Source of the DNA: an uncultured Candidatus Melainabacteria bacterium
GTDB lineage: Bacteria; Cyanobacteriota; Vampirovibrionia; Gastranaerophilales; Gastranaerophilaceae
Length of the DNA stretch: 64,000 nucleotides
NCBI GenBank assembly: GCA_934667125.1
Contig: CAKULF010000002.1
Span: forward strand, 248,001 to 312,000
Direction of reading: 5' to 3'
In this document: positions 24,942 to 32,360 of the stretch, one piece after another
How the letters are laid out: the number at the start of each line of letters is the position of its first letter
Numbering within the stretch: position 1 is the stretch's first letter
Position numbers and translations under genes: made by a program
Notes under the pieces: model-generated
Told to the model about the DNA's origin: nothing
The model's database searches: none
The model's input: the letters and a program-made list of their open reading frames with translations, nothing else

Positions 24942-25802
24942 ATGCAAAAAGACGGGTTTCAAATAGAGCAAATAGAAGAAAACAAATCGCAAGGATTTAT
25001 CAAGTTGTATCGCTCATTTACAAAGTGGGAATGGTACGACGACGCGAATGTTATGCGCGTATTTTTGCATTGTTTGATAATGGCTAACCACGAAACCGCA
25101 AAGTGGCGCGGAAATATCATCGAACGCGGTTCTTTAATAACAAGTTACGGAAAAATTGCAAACGAACTTGATTTATCTTTGAAAAAAGTTCGTGTCGCCA
25201 TAAAAAAACTTGAAAAAACGGAAGAACTTTCAATCGAAAGTAACAATCATTTTTCAATAATTAGAGTTTTAAAATATGAGGAATATCAAGAAAAAGGCAC
25301 ACCAAGAAGCGACCAAGACGAGGAAGAAGAACAAACAGGCGACACACAAGGGGCAAACAAAGGACAATCAAAAGACATTCAACAGGCAAACAAGGGGCAA
25401 ACAGGCGACACACAAGGGGCAACAAACAAGAATGAAAAGAAAAAGAAGAATGAAAAGAAAAAGAATTTTGTTGCAAAAAGTTTTTTTCAAAAACTTTTTA
25501 CTTTCGATAAAGAAATTAAAAAATATTCTTCTTTTAAAGATTTATTTATCGAGTTTTTAGAGTACAAAACGGCAATTAAAAAGCAGTTTAAAACCGAAAG
25601 CGGTGTCCGTAATGCTTTTTTAGAATTTATCAGATTGTCAAAGGGCGATATAAACTACGCGCGTGCGCTTGTTGATAACACTATCGCGCGGGGTTGGCAA
25701 TCAATTTATGATTTATCAGCCGAACAGAAAAAAGCCTTTAAACAGGCGCAAAGCGAAAATCAATCGAACGACGCGGACGATTGGGAAAGTCGGTGCATGT
25801 AA
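24942..25802 (+). CDS. Replication initiator, O/DnaD-like winged-helix protein
   Basis: 286 residues. The N-terminal 20-125 segment (GFIKLYRSFTKWEWY then YGKIANELDLSLKKVRVAIK) matches the winged helix of phage replication proteins. Residues 130-165 are an acidic, Gln/Gly-rich linker with an 11-residue motif repeated three times (QTGDTQGANKG and two variants). The C-terminal 180-270 helical region likely contacts the helicase loader encoded next, whose ATG overlaps this stop by one base. The linker repeats are also near-perfect DNA repeats and may mark the origin. Confidence 0.82.
   Translation: MQKDGFQIEQIEENKSQGFIKLYRSFTKWEWYDDANVMRVFLHCLIMANHETAKWRGNIIERGSLITSYGKIANELDLSLKKVRVAIKKLEKTEELSIESNNHFSIIRVLKYEEYQEKGTPRSDQDEEEEQTGDTQGANKGQSKDIQQANKGQTGDTQGATNKNEKKKKNEKKKNFVAKSFFQKLFTFDKEIKKYSSFKDLFIEFLEYKTAIKKQFKTESGVRNAFLEFIRLSKGDINYARALVDNTIARGWQSIYDLSAEQKKAFKQAQSENQSNDADDWESRCM
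25332..25422 (+). repeat. In-gene iterons (candidate phage origin)
   Basis: A 25-bp sequence at 25332-25356 recurs exactly at 25398-25422. A degenerate copy lies between them, giving a 33-bp period. They lie in the linker of the initiator gene, as lambda iterons lie in gene O. The codon-sized period means peptide selection could also explain them. Confidence 0.55.
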
Positions 25803-26605
25803 TGACAAATAAAATTGAAATGAGATTCGGCGCAAAACCCGAAAATATAAAATCATCAAGCGATTTGATTTATTTAACTTCTTATTGCTACTTCAATGAA
25901 TCGTCAGACGTCGCGAAAGAAGCAAGAACGCTTTTTGATAATACAAACGATATAAATGCTGTAAATGATTTTTTAATCGCAAAATGGAACGCACGGCAAG
26001 CGGAAAAATACAGAAAACAAGCGAATTTAAGCAAGCGTTTTTCAAAAAGAAGTTTTGAAACATTCAACATTGAAAACGAAATGCAAAAAAGCGCATACAA
26101 CAAAGCGTTTGACTATGCAAAAAACATCAAAAAACATATTGAAGACGGAACAAACATGATTTTTGTTGGCAAAGGAAGCGTCGGGACTGGAAAAACCCAC
26201 CTTGCTTGCGCTATTGCAAACAATGTTCTTGAACAGGGAATCCCCGTCAAAGTCATAAACGTTGCGGTGCTTGTGGACGAATTAAAAGAATTTACAAGCG
26301 CATTCAAAAAAGAATTAAAAACGGTCAAAGTCTTATTGATTGATGACATGGGCAAAGAAAACGGCACTTTGTGGATATGTTCCGAAATATACGGAATCAT
26401 TAACACACGCTATGAAAACGAATTACCGACAATCATCACAACAGAGGGGACACTTAAAGACCTTGAAGACAATTACAAAGTTGAAATCAATGAAAAGATT
26501 GTCAACAAAGGTGTTTCAATGATTAGCCGATTAACCGAATCTTGTTTTTTGTCGGTTATGGTTGGCGACGATTACAGAAAGAAAGCGGGGACAAAATGCA
26601 ATTAA
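25802..26605 (+). CDS. DnaC/IstB-type helicase loader ATPase
   Basis: AAA+ ATPase that loads the host replicative helicase. Walker A GKGSVGTGKT is at 123-132, Walker B VLLIDDMG near 177-184, and a C-terminal arginine (SRLTES) fits the finger region. Residues 1-90 form the helical helicase-binding part. ATG 25802, fused to the previous stop (TAATG), is preferred over a TTG seven codons upstream. No phage helicase is seen, so the host DnaB is the likely client. Confidence 0.9.
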   Translation: MTNKIEMRFGAKPENIKSSSDLIYLTSYCYFNESSDVAKEARTLFDNTNDINAVNDFLIAKWNARQAEKYRKQANLSKRFSKRSFETFNIENEMQKSAYNKAFDYAKNIKKHIEDGTNMIFVGKGSVGTGKTHLACAIANNVLEQGIPVKVINVAVLVDELKEFTSAFKKELKTVKVLLIDDMGKENGTLWICSEIYGIINTRYENELPTIITTEGTLKDLEDNYKVEINEKIVNKGVSMISRLTESCFLSVMVGDDYRKKAGTKCN

Positions 26606-26865
26606 ACGACCTTGAACAAAGAAAAATCAAGAATACAATTCGCAGAATGTCAAAAGTACTTCAATTCGCATTCAGAGGAAAAAGCGATTTATACATCGGA
26701 TTTTATGCGCTATTGACCGCAAGTTTTCTAATCAAAAGATATTTTGAAGAAGATTGCGAATCATATCAAGAGTTTAAGAACGTTAAACCTTGCGTCTTGA
26801 ACAGTTTATCAGAATTAACAAAAACCATTTACGAAGTGCAATTCGTGAAGAAAGAGGGGAAATAA
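26596..26865 (+). CDS. Unknown phage early protein
   Basis: 89 residues, basic, mostly helical (LNDLEQRKIKNTIRRMSKVL, then a Tyr/Phe-rich helix). The start codon overlaps the end of the loader gene by 10 bases and its stop overlaps the ssb ATG. Position between loader and SSB suggests a replication accessory. No family recognised. Confidence 0.65.
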   Translation: MQLNDLEQRKIKNTIRRMSKVLQFAFRGKSDLYIGFYALLTASFLIKRYFEEDCESYQEFKNVKPCVLNSLSELTKTIYEVQFVKKEGK

Positions 26866-27188
26866 TGTCAGATATTAACCAAGTTTTTATTACGGGAAAC
26901 ATAGGAAAAACACCTGAAATGAAATATTTTGATTCAGGAAAATGTGTTTGTAATTTTTCCGTAGCAATCAAAGAATGGGCAGGGCAAGAAAAAGGCGAAC
27001 GCACAACATGGATTGATTGTCGCGCGTGGGGCAAAAAAGCCGAATTTATCGCAGAATACGCAAAAAGCGGAAGTCTTGTCATGGTTTGTGGTCGTTTGGC
27101 GGTCAATACATACCAAGCGCAAGACGGCACAAATAGGACAAAAACTTACATCGTAGTAGACGAAATCAAAATCGCTAACAAAGATTAA
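26865..27188 (+). CDS. ssb: Phage single-strand DNA-binding protein
   Basis: 107-residue OB-fold SSB: VFITGNIGKTPEMKYF, CNFSVAIKEW, TTWIDCRAWGKKAEFIAEYA and GSLVMVCGRLAVNTYQ match the bacterial SSB core. It stops directly after the OB fold (EIKIANKD) and has neither a Gly-rich linker nor the acidic DDDIPF-type tail that recruits host repair proteins. ATG 26865 is fused to the previous stop. Confidence 0.92.
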   Translation: MSDINQVFITGNIGKTPEMKYFDSGKCVCNFSVAIKEWAGQEKGERTTWIDCRAWGKKAEFIAEYAKSGSLVMVCGRLAVNTYQAQDGTNRTKTYIVVDEIKIANKD

Positions 27189-27207
27189 GCAACAAAGAGG
27201 GCTTGAA

Positions 27208-27498
27208 ATGAATATAAGAAGACATTTTGAAAACAAAAGAATAACGGACGTTTTATCAAAGAAACTTACTTCGCGAGAAGTCCGCGTCTTGAAGATGTAC
27301 GCAAGCGGTTTTTCGGTTAAAGAAATAACGGAAATTTTAAGCGTATCAGAGGGAACGGTACGAACTCATATAAGAAACGTTTTCGCAAAAGTGATGATTG
27401 ATTCTTCCGCTGATTGCAAAATGACTTTGTGTCTATTTTGGCACTTCTTCCGCCCGCAGTTAGAGAAAAAAGAGGGTTTGAAAAAATGCAAAAAGTAA
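27208..27498 (+). CDS. LuxR/GerE-type HTH regulator
   Basis: 96 residues, essentially one GerE-like tetrahelical HTH: LTSREVRVLKMYASGFSVKE then LSVSEGTVRTHIRNVFAK. No sensor domain. Phage LuxR-type HTH proteins often act as transcription activators; the target is unknown. Overlaps the next gene by 13 bases. Confidence 0.78.
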   Translation: MNIRRHFENKRITDVLSKKLTSREVRVLKMYASGFSVKEITEILSVSEGTVRTHIRNVFAKVMIDSSADCKMTLCLFWHFFRPQLEKKEGLKKCKK

Positions 27499-27737
27499 AG
27501 AAATTAACGCAAGAACAACAAGTCGTCGCGTTATGCAAGCGCGGTTGGTTTTCAAACTTTGGAATGCAACAAAAATTGAAGTCAAGTTCAGCAGATAGAG
27601 CATTCCGCAGAGCGCGCGAAAAAGGGCTTGACGGTTACGAGTTCATACAACGCGTAAAGAAAAATGCGCCTGTTCATTGTCTTGAATATCGTATCGTACC
27701 GATAAAAAAAGAGGAAAAACAGGCATGCAATCAATAG
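27486..27737 (+). CDS. Unknown small basic phage protein
   Basis: 83 residues, with ATG 27486 inside the preceding gene. KKLTQEQQVVALCKRGWFSN, then an Arg/Lys-rich helix (ADRAFRRAREKGLDG). It resembles small phage helical DNA-binding proteins but matches no family I can name. Overlaps the methyltransferase start. Confidence 0.6.
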   Translation: MQKVKKLTQEQQVVALCKRGWFSNFGMQQKLKSSSADRAFRRAREKGLDGYEFIQRVKKNAPVHCLEYRIVPIKKEEKQACNQ

Positions 27738-28417
27738 AAGCGTTAAAAAATCAAATAATCAATGCAGATTTTCGCGACGTTTTGAAAGAACTTCCCGACA
27801 AATGCTTTGATTTGCTATTGACCGACCCGCCGTATGGAATAGACATAATCAGACAACGAATCAAAAAAGACCCTGACGGACGTTATGGTTATACGCAATT
27901 TAAACATAAAACATGGGACGAAGCCCGTCCGACGTTGGAAGATTTCCGCGAAATGATACGCGTTTCAAAAAATCAAATAATTTGGGGCGGAAACTATTTC
28001 GCAGATTTATTGAAACCAAGTCAAGGGTGGTTATGTTGGGACAAAGGACAACGCGATTTTTCGCTTGCAGACGGGGAACTTGCATGGACATCGTTTGACA
28101 AAGCAATGCGAATTTTCACATATCCCCGCGCGCTTGCGTTAAAGGATAAGAAAATCCACCCGACGCAAAAACCGCTTGCGCTTTTCAAATGGTGTTTGAA
28201 TTTGCGGTCAAAAAAAAATGATTTGATTCTTGATTGCTATTCAGGAAGCGCAACAACGGCGGTGGCTTGCCACGAACTCGACAGAAATTATACTTGCATT
28301 GAAATAGATTCCGAATATCACAAAGCAAGTGTCGAGAGATTTGCGGAAGCAAAACGACAAACAAAATTTTTTAATATGGCAGATATACAAATAGAACAAA
28401 TGAGGTTTATTCAATGA
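27725..28417 (+). CDS. DNA (adenine-N6 or cytosine-N4) methyltransferase, orphan
   Basis: Beta-class (N6/N4) DNA methyltransferase: catalytic DPPYG at 34-38 precedes the AdoMet motif DCYSGSATTAVACHEL near 172-187. HPTQKPLALFKWCL is the typical pre-motif. Length 230 is compact, with a short target-recognition region. No restriction endonuclease is adjacent, so it likely protects or marks phage DNA. DPPYG alone does not separate N6-adenine from N4-cytosine. Confidence 0.9.
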   Translation: MQSIEALKNQIINADFRDVLKELPDKCFDLLLTDPPYGIDIIRQRIKKDPDGRYGYTQFKHKTWDEARPTLEDFREMIRVSKNQIIWGGNYFADLLKPSQGWLCWDKGQRDFSLADGELAWTSFDKAMRIFTYPRALALKDKKIHPTQKPLALFKWCLNLRSKKNDLILDCYSGSATTAVACHELDRNYTCIEIDSEYHKASVERFAEAKRQTKFFNMADIQIEQMRFIQ

Positions 28418-28890
28418 GAAAGAAAACGGTTATATGCGATATTGACGGGGTATTATTGGATTCCGAACATATATTCGACAAAATCAACGAATTAGGATTG
28501 AGCGGAAACGACAAGTGGGAATATTTCAACAGACATGCAAACGATGTTGATGTTATCGCAAATAAAAACGTTCTTGACCTGTTGAGTGCGTTTGATTCGG
28601 CGGGGATTAGAATTATATTCCTGACGGCGAGAAGTCAAGAAATTGAAGTGCAGACCCGCGCGAAATTAGACATGGTAATCGGTCAATTTGCGGAAAATAT
28701 TTTTTCTTACGTTTTGTTAATGCGAGATGTTGACGACAAAAGCGAATCATGTGCTGTAAAGAAATTTTGGCTTGATTGTATTCGTAATCAATATGATGTA
28801 ATTTGCGCAATCGACGACAATTCTTCAAATTGCGAAATGTTCAAAGACAACGACATTTTAACGTTACAAGTACATAGAAAGAGAGGTTAA
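28414..28890 (+). CDS. HAD phosphatase, polynucleotide 3'-phosphatase-like
   Basis: Motif I DIDGVLLDS (9-17), motif II FLTARS, a lysine in the cap-to-motif III region and DDNSSN near the C-terminus mark a HAD phosphatase. The short cap and ATP-less single domain resemble the phosphatase half of T4 polynucleotide kinase. Removal of 3' phosphates from nucleic acid is likely but not proven. The ATG overlaps the methyltransferase stop by 4 bases. Confidence 0.78.
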   Translation: MRKKTVICDIDGVLLDSEHIFDKINELGLSGNDKWEYFNRHANDVDVIANKNVLDLLSAFDSAGIRIIFLTARSQEIEVQTRAKLDMVIGQFAENIFSYVLLMRDVDDKSESCAVKKFWLDCIRNQYDVICAIDDNSSNCEMFKDNDILTLQVHRKRG

Positions 28891-28893
28891 AAC

Positions 28894-29133
28894 ATGGGTA
28901 TTGTTTTATTTTTCAAGAAAAGAGCAGCAAAAGCACAAAAGGCAAGACAAGAATTTTGCAAAAAAGCGTTATTGGTTTTTTATTCAAGAAAATACGAAAG
29001 AGAAGCAAAAGAGGCAAATGCCGATGTTGACATTCCGCATTTTATCAAAGCAGAAAAACAAGTTGAAAATTTAGAAAAACACGGGTTAATAACTGAATCA
29101 TATAGATTATTATGCGAAATGGGGTGTCTATGA
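28894..29133 (+). CDS. Unknown phage protein
   Basis: 79 residues; a basic N-terminal helix (FFKKRAAKAQKARQEF) and amphipathic helices. It shares an ATGA overlap with the next gene. No family recognised. Confidence 0.6.
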   Translation: MGIVLFFKKRAAKAQKARQEFCKKALLVFYSRKYEREAKEANADVDIPHFIKAEKQVENLEKHGLITESYRLLCEMGCL

Positions 29134-29342
29134 TTAGTGCAAAACAAGCGAGAGAAAAAACGGACATCAAACGCGTTGCGAACTTCAAAGCCGAGATTGA
29201 AAAACTGATTAAACATTCAATCGACAAAGGACGCGACGAAGCGAGGATTTCGGGAACTGTACCTGACGAAATCATCGAAGAATTGAAAGAAAACGGGTAC
29301 ATCGTAGAAGAACAAAACGGATTGACAAAAATTCGTTGGTAA
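29130..29342 (+). CDS. Conserved-type small phage protein, unknown
   Basis: 70 residues from ATG 29130. A basic helical N-half is followed by an ISGTVPDEIIEELKENGYIV segment and terminal IRW. This helix then 'L-x3-GY-x-V...W' ending recurs in small structural or early proteins of many tailed phages, but its function is unknown. GGGGTG lies just upstream. Confidence 0.65.
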   Translation: MISAKQAREKTDIKRVANFKAEIEKLIKHSIDKGRDEARISGTVPDEIIEELKENGYIVEEQNGLTKIRW

Positions 29343-29360
29343 CAAAAAGAAAGAGGAATC

Positions 29361-30011
29361 ATGAAAAACGCAAATAAAAAATCAAAGAAAAATATTGAGG
29401 CTGGAAAAGACTTCGCATTGATAACAGTTGATAAAAGAAAATTATTGAAAGTTATTCGTTCAACCGCCAGTTTTACAAGTAACGGCAAGTTTGGTGTATT
29501 AGACAAAATCAGAATAAAACTTAAAGATGATGTTTTGATGATGTGGGCAACCGACGGAAACCGTGCAATCGAAACCGATTTCAGAGTATCAGAAAACGAG
29601 GGAAATTTAAAAGAAGTTGAAATCACGGTGTTTGCTAGATTGCTAACGGGTTTATGTTTCAATGTTTCAAACGGCGATTTTATAAGATTGAAAATCGACA
29701 AAGATTCAATCGGCTTCGATGATTTTTCAAACAATGTTTATTACAAGATAAACGGTTGCGAAATTGGGAATTTCCCTGATATTGAAAAAGTAATGGGTGA
29801 ATACGACTATGGCGAAAACGCTTATAGAATAGCATTCAATCGTAATTACATGGAAAAGATGAAACGATTGTTAGTTGATGAAAGAAATTGCATTGTAGAA
29901 GCAAAATTCAATAAAGAAAGTAATTTGTCGCCGATTATATTTGAAGTTAAAAATAATTCGGAATCAATCGCACAACGCACGCTTTTAATGCCGATTAAAT
30001 TAAGAGATTAG
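29361..30011 (+). CDS. DnaN-like sliding clamp, shortened to two domains
   Basis: 216 residues. The first half follows a DnaN domain: KLLKVIRSTASFTSNGKFGV, a LMMWATDGNRAIE strand-turn like TLTATDGEIAIE, and FPDIEKV at the place where DnaN domain 1 ends (FPNL). The second half ends in RTLLMPIKLRD, like the YVVMPMRL terminus of DnaN. Bacterial DnaN has three domains (about 370 residues) and dimerises; a two-domain clamp like T4 gp45 would trimerise. It probably tethers a polymerase at the phage fork. No phage polymerase gene is seen. Confidence 0.65.
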   Translation: MKNANKKSKKNIEAGKDFALITVDKRKLLKVIRSTASFTSNGKFGVLDKIRIKLKDDVLMMWATDGNRAIETDFRVSENEGNLKEVEITVFARLLTGLCFNVSNGDFIRLKIDKDSIGFDDFSNNVYYKINGCEIGNFPDIEKVMGEYDYGENAYRIAFNRNYMEKMKRLLVDERNCIVEAKFNKESNLSPIIFEVKNNSESIAQRTLLMPIKLRD

Positions 30012-30019
30012 GGGCGAGC

Positions 30020-30166
30020 ATGAATAAGACAATAAGCAGTTATATCAAAACTTGCAATGATGATGAGTTGTACAGATTATTTGACCTCATTATCGAAGAA
30101 ATGAACAAAAGGAAAGAAAAAGAAAGGAAAGAACAGGCATGGCAGAATATAAAATCAAAAATATGA
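30020..30166 (+). CDS. Unknown 48-residue protein
   Basis: ATG 30020 follows a GGGGCGA ribosome site. An acidic helix (NDDELYRLFDLIIEEMN) precedes a basic tail (KRKEKERKEQ). It overlaps the next start by 28 bases. No family recognised. Confidence 0.6.
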   Translation: MNKTISSYIKTCNDDELYRLFDLIIEEMNKRKEKERKEQAWQNIKSKI

Positions 30167-30345
30167 CGATTGATATTCCTGACGAAGACGATTCCGTCCG
30201 CTTAATTGCGGACGAGTTGTCAAAGTTGGGCGGGGTATATGATGAAGATTGCGACATCTTAACAAATCTAGCCGTATTATTGCAATATCGCTTAAACGTG
30301 CAACTAGGATTTGACCCCGAAGAAGTAGAAGAAATTTCGCAATAG
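30139..30345 (+). CDS. Unknown acidic phage protein
   Basis: 68 residues, strongly acidic (IPDEDDSVRL, ending PEEVEEISQ), perhaps DNA-mimic-like in charge, but too short to judge. It lies inside a tightly packed early run. Confidence 0.6.
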   Translation: MAEYKIKNMTIDIPDEDDSVRLIADELSKLGGVYDEDCDILTNLAVLLQYRLNVQLGFDPEEVEEISQ

Positions 30346-30359
30346 AAAAGGTTTGAAAA

Positions 30360-30761
30360 ATGGAAAGATTTTTATGTAGAGCGTGGCACAAAGCAGAAAA
30401 AAGAATGTTTGACGTAGAGGGAGTGTTCCCATATCAAGATGAACATACGAAAGGTGGAGAAGTTTTTGAAAAGGGGAAGGATGTTTCCTATTATTTCCCT
30501 GAAGAAGTTGAACTCATGCAATGTGCGGGAGAAAAAGACAAGAACGGCAAACTTATTTATGAGGGGGATATTTTAAAATTTCCGTTCGGCAATACTTTTA
30601 AAAATGGATGTGTTAGTTATGTTTCGACAATATGGGATGTTTCAAATGCTCAAAAAGTGCAAGGTTCATGGTGTGGTAGTGCTTTGATTAATTGTAATAA
30701 AAAGTCTGAAATCATTGGCAACAAGTTTGAAAACCCTGAATTGTTGAAAGAGGTGGAATAA
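30360..30761 (+). CDS. YopX family protein
   Basis: 133 residues with the YopX pattern: FLCRAWHKAEKRMFDVEG at the start, GEKDKNGKLIYEGDIL in the middle, and EIIGNKFENPELL at the end. YopX proteins are common in phages of Firmicutes and related hosts; the beta-barrel core is known but the function is not. The stop overlaps the next ATG. Confidence 0.88.
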   Translation: MERFLCRAWHKAEKRMFDVEGVFPYQDEHTKGGEVFEKGKDVSYYFPEEVELMQCAGEKDKNGKLIYEGDILKFPFGNTFKNGCVSYVSTIWDVSNAQKVQGSWCGSALINCNKKSEIIGNKFENPELLKEVE

Positions 30762-30994
30762 TGACAACAAAAACACCGTCGGAAGTTATCGCCGAATTTT
30801 TAGAAGCGGTTTTGCTTCCGCAAAATCAACGGGAAAACAATTTAAAAGTTGTATATACGCAATTTCGGTATCTTAAAGCAGAAATTGAAAAATCTTTCCT
30901 AACTAATAAAAAGGCAGATATTAGAGCAAAGGGGATTCATATTTTGCGAATGTTAGGCGAATTGGAATATACAGTCTATTCGCAAAGATTATAA
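30761..30994 (+). CDS. Unknown phage protein
   Basis: 77 residues, helical, starting at an ATG fused to the previous stop (TAATG). No recognisable motif. Confidence 0.6.
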   Translation: MTTKTPSEVIAEFLEAVLLPQNQRENNLKVVYTQFRYLKAEIEKSFLTNKKADIRAKGIHILRMLGELEYTVYSQRL

Positions 30995-31007
30995 AGGACG
31001 GTTAAAA

Positions 31008-31286
31008 ATGCTAGTATTTAATTTAAAAAAGGAATGGTTCAATAAAATCAAATCAGGCGAAAAAACGCATGAATATAGAGAAGTAAAAGACTACTGGACA
31101 AATCGAATAATGAAAAGCCTATATCATGAATATCTTACAAATGACGCTTATTTTGTTTCAATGTGCAGATTCGGTGGTCAAAAGTGGATAAAACCAATAT
31201 TTCCTGAAATTATATTCCGAAACGGCTATCCACGAAGCGGGCAAAAGGGCAGAGAATTAAAAGCGATAGTTAAAAAATTACAATAA
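31008..31286 (+). CDS. ASCH/PUA-like domain protein
   Basis: 92 residues. FNLKKEWFNKIKSGEKTHEY at 4-23 is the classic ASCH start; a conserved RE follows at 24-25, and a phage-typical W near the middle precedes a basic C-terminus. ASCH domains bind RNA or modified nucleotides; no target can be inferred. Confidence 0.82.
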   Translation: MLVFNLKKEWFNKIKSGEKTHEYREVKDYWTNRIMKSLYHEYLTNDAYFVSMCRFGGQKWIKPIFPEIIFRNGYPRSGQKGRELKAIVKKLQ

Positions 31287-31288
31287 AG

Positions 31289-31366
31289 CACGGCGCAGAA
31301 ACTGATTTAAAATTCAACGGCGCAGTTTATGACATTGAATTTGAACTAATAAAGGGTAACAAATGA
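31289..31366 (+). pseudogene. Startless reading-frame remnant
   Basis: An open frame (HGAETDLKFNGAVYDIEF then ELIKGNK, stop) fills the gap between two genes but has no start codon or ribosome site after the upstream stop at about 31269. Composition looks coding, so it may be the tail of a deleted gene. Low certainty. Confidence 0.3.
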
Positions 31367-31599
31367 AAAAACACACATTTATTGACGAAAACGGCGATAA
31401 AATAACCGTAAACGGCGATAACGCGAATCGTTATTATATGGGTTATAGAGTGCATTTTATTTGCGGAAAATGCAAAAATCAAATCGCGGGCGACGACGAA
31501 CGGGGAACTTGTCTTCATGTGTCTTATGGTTGTCTTGCCTTTGATGATAAAAGCAATCGTGTATATTGCAAAAAATATATAGGAGATAAACATGTTTGA
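31363..31599 (+). CDS. Small Cys-containing phage protein, unknown
   Basis: 78 residues with CGKC and later single cysteines (CLHVSYGC), possibly zinc-binding. AAAGGG lies 9 bases before the ATG. Overlaps the next gene by 8 bases. Confidence 0.6.
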   Translation: MKKHTFIDENGDKITVNGDNANRYYMGYRVHFICGKCKNQIAGDDERGTCLHVSYGCLAFDDKSNRVYCKKYIGDKHV

Positions 31600-31840
31600 A
31601 GTTTGGAGTTCCCCGAGAAAGGGTAAAAAGGGACAAAAATTGTATAATGTTATAGACAAAACTTTTGACGGAGTTTCAAAGCAAGTATGGAATGCTCGCA
31701 AGCAACATGTTTGTGATTTTTGCGGGGCTATAATATTCAAGGGCGATTCGTATGTTTCAACGGTTGATTTTCAAGAACACAAAGTCGTTAAATCGTGCGA
31801 CAAATGTCATCATGGGATTATATCATTATATGGGGATTAA
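31592..31840 (+). CDS. Zinc-finger phage protein
   Basis: 82 residues; CDFCG (41-45) and CDKCH (70-74) bracket a short beta segment, forming a four-cysteine zinc site like an HNH-associated or DNA-binding treble clef. No catalytic HNH histidines are evident. Function unknown. Confidence 0.65.
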   Translation: MFEVWSSPRKGKKGQKLYNVIDKTFDGVSKQVWNARKQHVCDFCGAIIFKGDSYVSTVDFQEHKVVKSCDKCHHGIISLYGD

Positions 31841-31843
31841 GCC

Positions 31844-32191
31844 ATGACAAACTATTCAATGCAAGACGATTTAAGAAAATATCCGCGTTACTTCTTTGAT
31901 GAATTGACGCGGACTATTCTTCCTGAAGAATACATGTCGGAACGTAATCCGATTTTGTTTCGGAATTTTCAAAGACATCATTTCGTCGAAAAGACAATCA
32001 GGAAAACCAATCCCGCCGAATACGCACGTTTTGAGCATTTGCAAAAAATGATATTTGTTCCCGCACAAATGAATTACGATTTAAGTTCGGGAATGTCTGA
32101 AAATTTGTTCTTTGAAAAATGGGGAATAAACAAGTATGACGTGATTTTCAACAGGGACAAATGGCTTGAAAATTATTACGATATATCATGA
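31844..32191 (+). CDS. Unknown phage protein, weak HNH-like features
   Basis: 115 residues. A HHF pair (about 45-47), an LQKMIFVPAQMNYDL segment and a final aromatic helix are reminiscent of an HNH beta-beta-alpha fold, but the spacing is not convincing. Its stop codon lies inside the terminator hairpin at 32185-32214. Confidence 0.6.
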   Translation: MTNYSMQDDLRKYPRYFFDELTRTILPEEYMSERNPILFRNFQRHHFVEKTIRKTNPAEYARFEHLQKMIFVPAQMNYDLSSGMSENLFFEKWGINKYDVIFNRDKWLENYYDIS

Positions 32192-32235
32192 TTTTGAGTA
32201 GTCAAAACCATGATTTTTTAAAAATATCATGGTTT
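32185..32235 (+). promoter_or_regulatory. Attenuator-like pair of mutually exclusive hairpins
   Basis: Hairpin A pairs 32185-32197 with 32202-32214 (12 of 13 bp, loop GTAG) and is followed directly by six T, a classic terminator. Hairpin B pairs 32205-32214 with 32226-32235 (10 perfect bp) and uses A's right arm, so forming B destroys A. It sits between the early block and the next genes. Confidence 0.65.
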
Positions 32236-32276
32236 CGGTGATAGTTTTTTTGTAAAAAGTCGGTTAAGGTGATAAA

Positions 32277-32350
32277 GTAATTTGTTCGGACATGCGAAGT
32301 AGCAAACTATGCGGGGACGCGCGAAAAGCAGTTGACGGGCGGTAAATTAC
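32277..32350 (+). promoter_or_regulatory. Possible folded leader before next gene
   Basis: GTAATTT (32277-32283) pairs with AAATTAC (32344-32350), closing a 74-base GC-richer domain that ends beside the GGGGG ribosome site of the gene at 32361. The gap 32192-32360 otherwise has no reading frame. Confidence 0.35.
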
Positions 32351-32360
32351 GGGGGCTTCT

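Noticed and set aside
25332..25422. Transposon or CRISPR repeat in the initiator gene
   Set aside because: The 33-bp period keeps the reading frame and encodes a repeated linker; no inverted ends or transposase.
26934..27236. Minus-strand Cys/Phe-rich frames opposite ssb
   Set aside because: Composition is that of an antisense shadow of a Lys/Glu-rich gene; no promoter or ribosome site.
31289..31366. A frameshift joining the ASCH gene to the startless frame
   Set aside because: No slippery sequence at the ASCH stop, and the -1/+1 frame has a stop within about 20 bases upstream; left as a possible remnant.
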